From contig NZ_SIJH01000014.1 in the NCBI RefSeq assembly GCF_004762095.1, positions 62,001 through 126,000 on the forward strand: 64,000 nucleotides of DNA, written 5' to 3'. A program made the translations under genes and the position numbers. Numbering within the stretch: position 1 is the stretch's first letter; every line of letters begins with the position of its first letter. The notes beneath the pieces were generated by a model. That model had not been told where the DNA came from and ran no database searches. It worked only from the letters and a program-made list of their open reading frames with translations. Origin of the DNA: Tabrizicola caldifontis. GTDB taxonomy: Bacteria > Pseudomonadota > Alphaproteobacteria > Rhodobacterales > Rhodobacteraceae. Shown in pieces: positions 63,499-64,000 of this stretch.

Positions 63499-64000
63499 AT
63501 GGGCGTCTTCGATCGCCTTCGTCTGGACGGCAAGACTGCATTCATAACGGGTGGAAGCCGGGGCCTTGGACGCGAGATCGCCCTTGGCCTGGCCGAGGCG
63601 GGGGCCGACATCACCATGGCAGCCCGAACCGCGGACAGTCTGGCGCGGACGGCGGCAGACATCCGGGCGCTGGGCCGGAAGGTCACGACGATCGTCGCCG
63701 ACATGGCTGACCCCGCAACCTGCGAGGCCGCCTGCACCGCCGCCCTGGACCGGGCGGGGTGTTTCGACATCCTCGTCAACAACATCGGCGGCCGCCGGGT
63801 CAACATCGGGCTGGAGGAAATGGAGCTGCAGCAGTGGCACCAGCTTCTGGACCTGAACCTGACCTCGACCTTCCTGTGCTGCAAGCACATGGGCGGAGCG
63901 ATGATCCGGCGCGGCACGGGCGGGCGGATCATCAACCTGGCCTCGATCAACGCGATGGTGGCCGGGCGCAATATCCAGGGCAGGCATTACGAGGCAGCCA
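63499..64000 (+). CDS. Short-chain dehydrogenase/reductase (3' partial)
   Basis: ATG 63499 (CGGGAG upstream) begins an SDR that runs off the window after 167 codons. It has the NAD(P) loop TGGSRGLGRE, NNIGG where the usual NNAG stands, catalytic Ser in LASINAM and the start of the Tyr motif (HYEA). The frame is not closed. It lies 42 bases after the second PLP gene, consistent with one operon. Substrate unknown. Confidence 0.88.
   Translation, partial: MGVFDRLRLDGKTAFITGGSRGLGREIALGLAEAGADITMAARTADSLARTAADIRALGRKVTTIVADMADPATCEAACTAALDRAGCFDILVNNIGGRRVNIGLEEMELQQWHQLLDLNLTSTFLCCKHMGGAMIRRGTGGRIINLASINAMVAGRNIQGRHYEAA

Overview
This is a GC-rich, gene-dense chromosomal window. Protein style and gene order (rimP-nusA-ylxR-infB, tamA-tamB, a YjbH/YjbF pair, comF-grxC-nitrilase-MarR, hslO-Nudix-CCA) suggest an alphaproteobacterium, most likely of the Rhodobacterales (Rhodobacter/Gemmobacter/Tabrizicola-like). 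That placement is inferred from gene content; no phylogeny was run. I see no prophage, insertion sequence, CRISPR array or rRNA operon. No gene-free stretch exceeds about 275 bases.

Layout. 1-6 kb: the 3' end of a MutT-type Nudix gene, then the translation/transcription operon rimP-nusA-ylxR-infB on the minus strand, with a promoter candidate and a terminator. 6-8.2 kb: a frameshifted HTH gene, two small secreted proteins and a methyltransferase. 8.4-16.5 kb: envelope biogenesis, with tamA-tamB converging on a YjbH/YjbF pair. 16.7-21 kb: a MarR/nitrilase/grxC/ComF operon, a methyltransferase-like gene and hemH. 21-24.4 kb: a LysR/cupin pair, then two L,D-transpeptidases flanking a CAP-domain lipoprotein. 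24.5-35.9 kb: a TrmA-like RNA methyltransferase with two ABC exporters, hslO-Nudix-CCA, a second free Nudix gene, a receiver/PP2C phosphatase facing an Hpt protein, and ilvA. 36-42.2 kb: a low-complexity secreted protein, argG, tRNA-Lys, dapF-mtaB and a glycerate 2-kinase.

42.3-50.8 kb is the most distinctive accessory region. It holds creatinase, creatininase, a LysR regulator, a complete polyamine-type ABC importer, a small downstream ORF and a GlxA/AraC-type regulator. Together they read as a creatinine/creatine import-and-degradation locus yielding sarcosine and urea. After a fatty acid hydroxylase-family gene comes a copper module (cueR, copA, copZ, DUF305 protein). Its central intergenic region carries two back-to-back CueR-type promoters, each with a 19-bp spacer. 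pyrF, a ROK kinase, cutC and an unknown gene follow.

58.8-64 kb holds an SDR, two paralogous D-threonine aldolase/D-serine dehydratase-like PLP enzymes and a second SDR that runs off the window. Between the two PLP enzymes lie a prematurely terminated RidA gene and a LysR gene broken by one in-frame TAA. This looks like a D-hydroxy-amino-acid catabolic cluster that has partly decayed, unless the disruptions are sequencing errors. No wholly new system is evident. The strongest leads are the creatinine/creatine locus, the twin CueR promoters and the decaying PLP-enzyme cluster.
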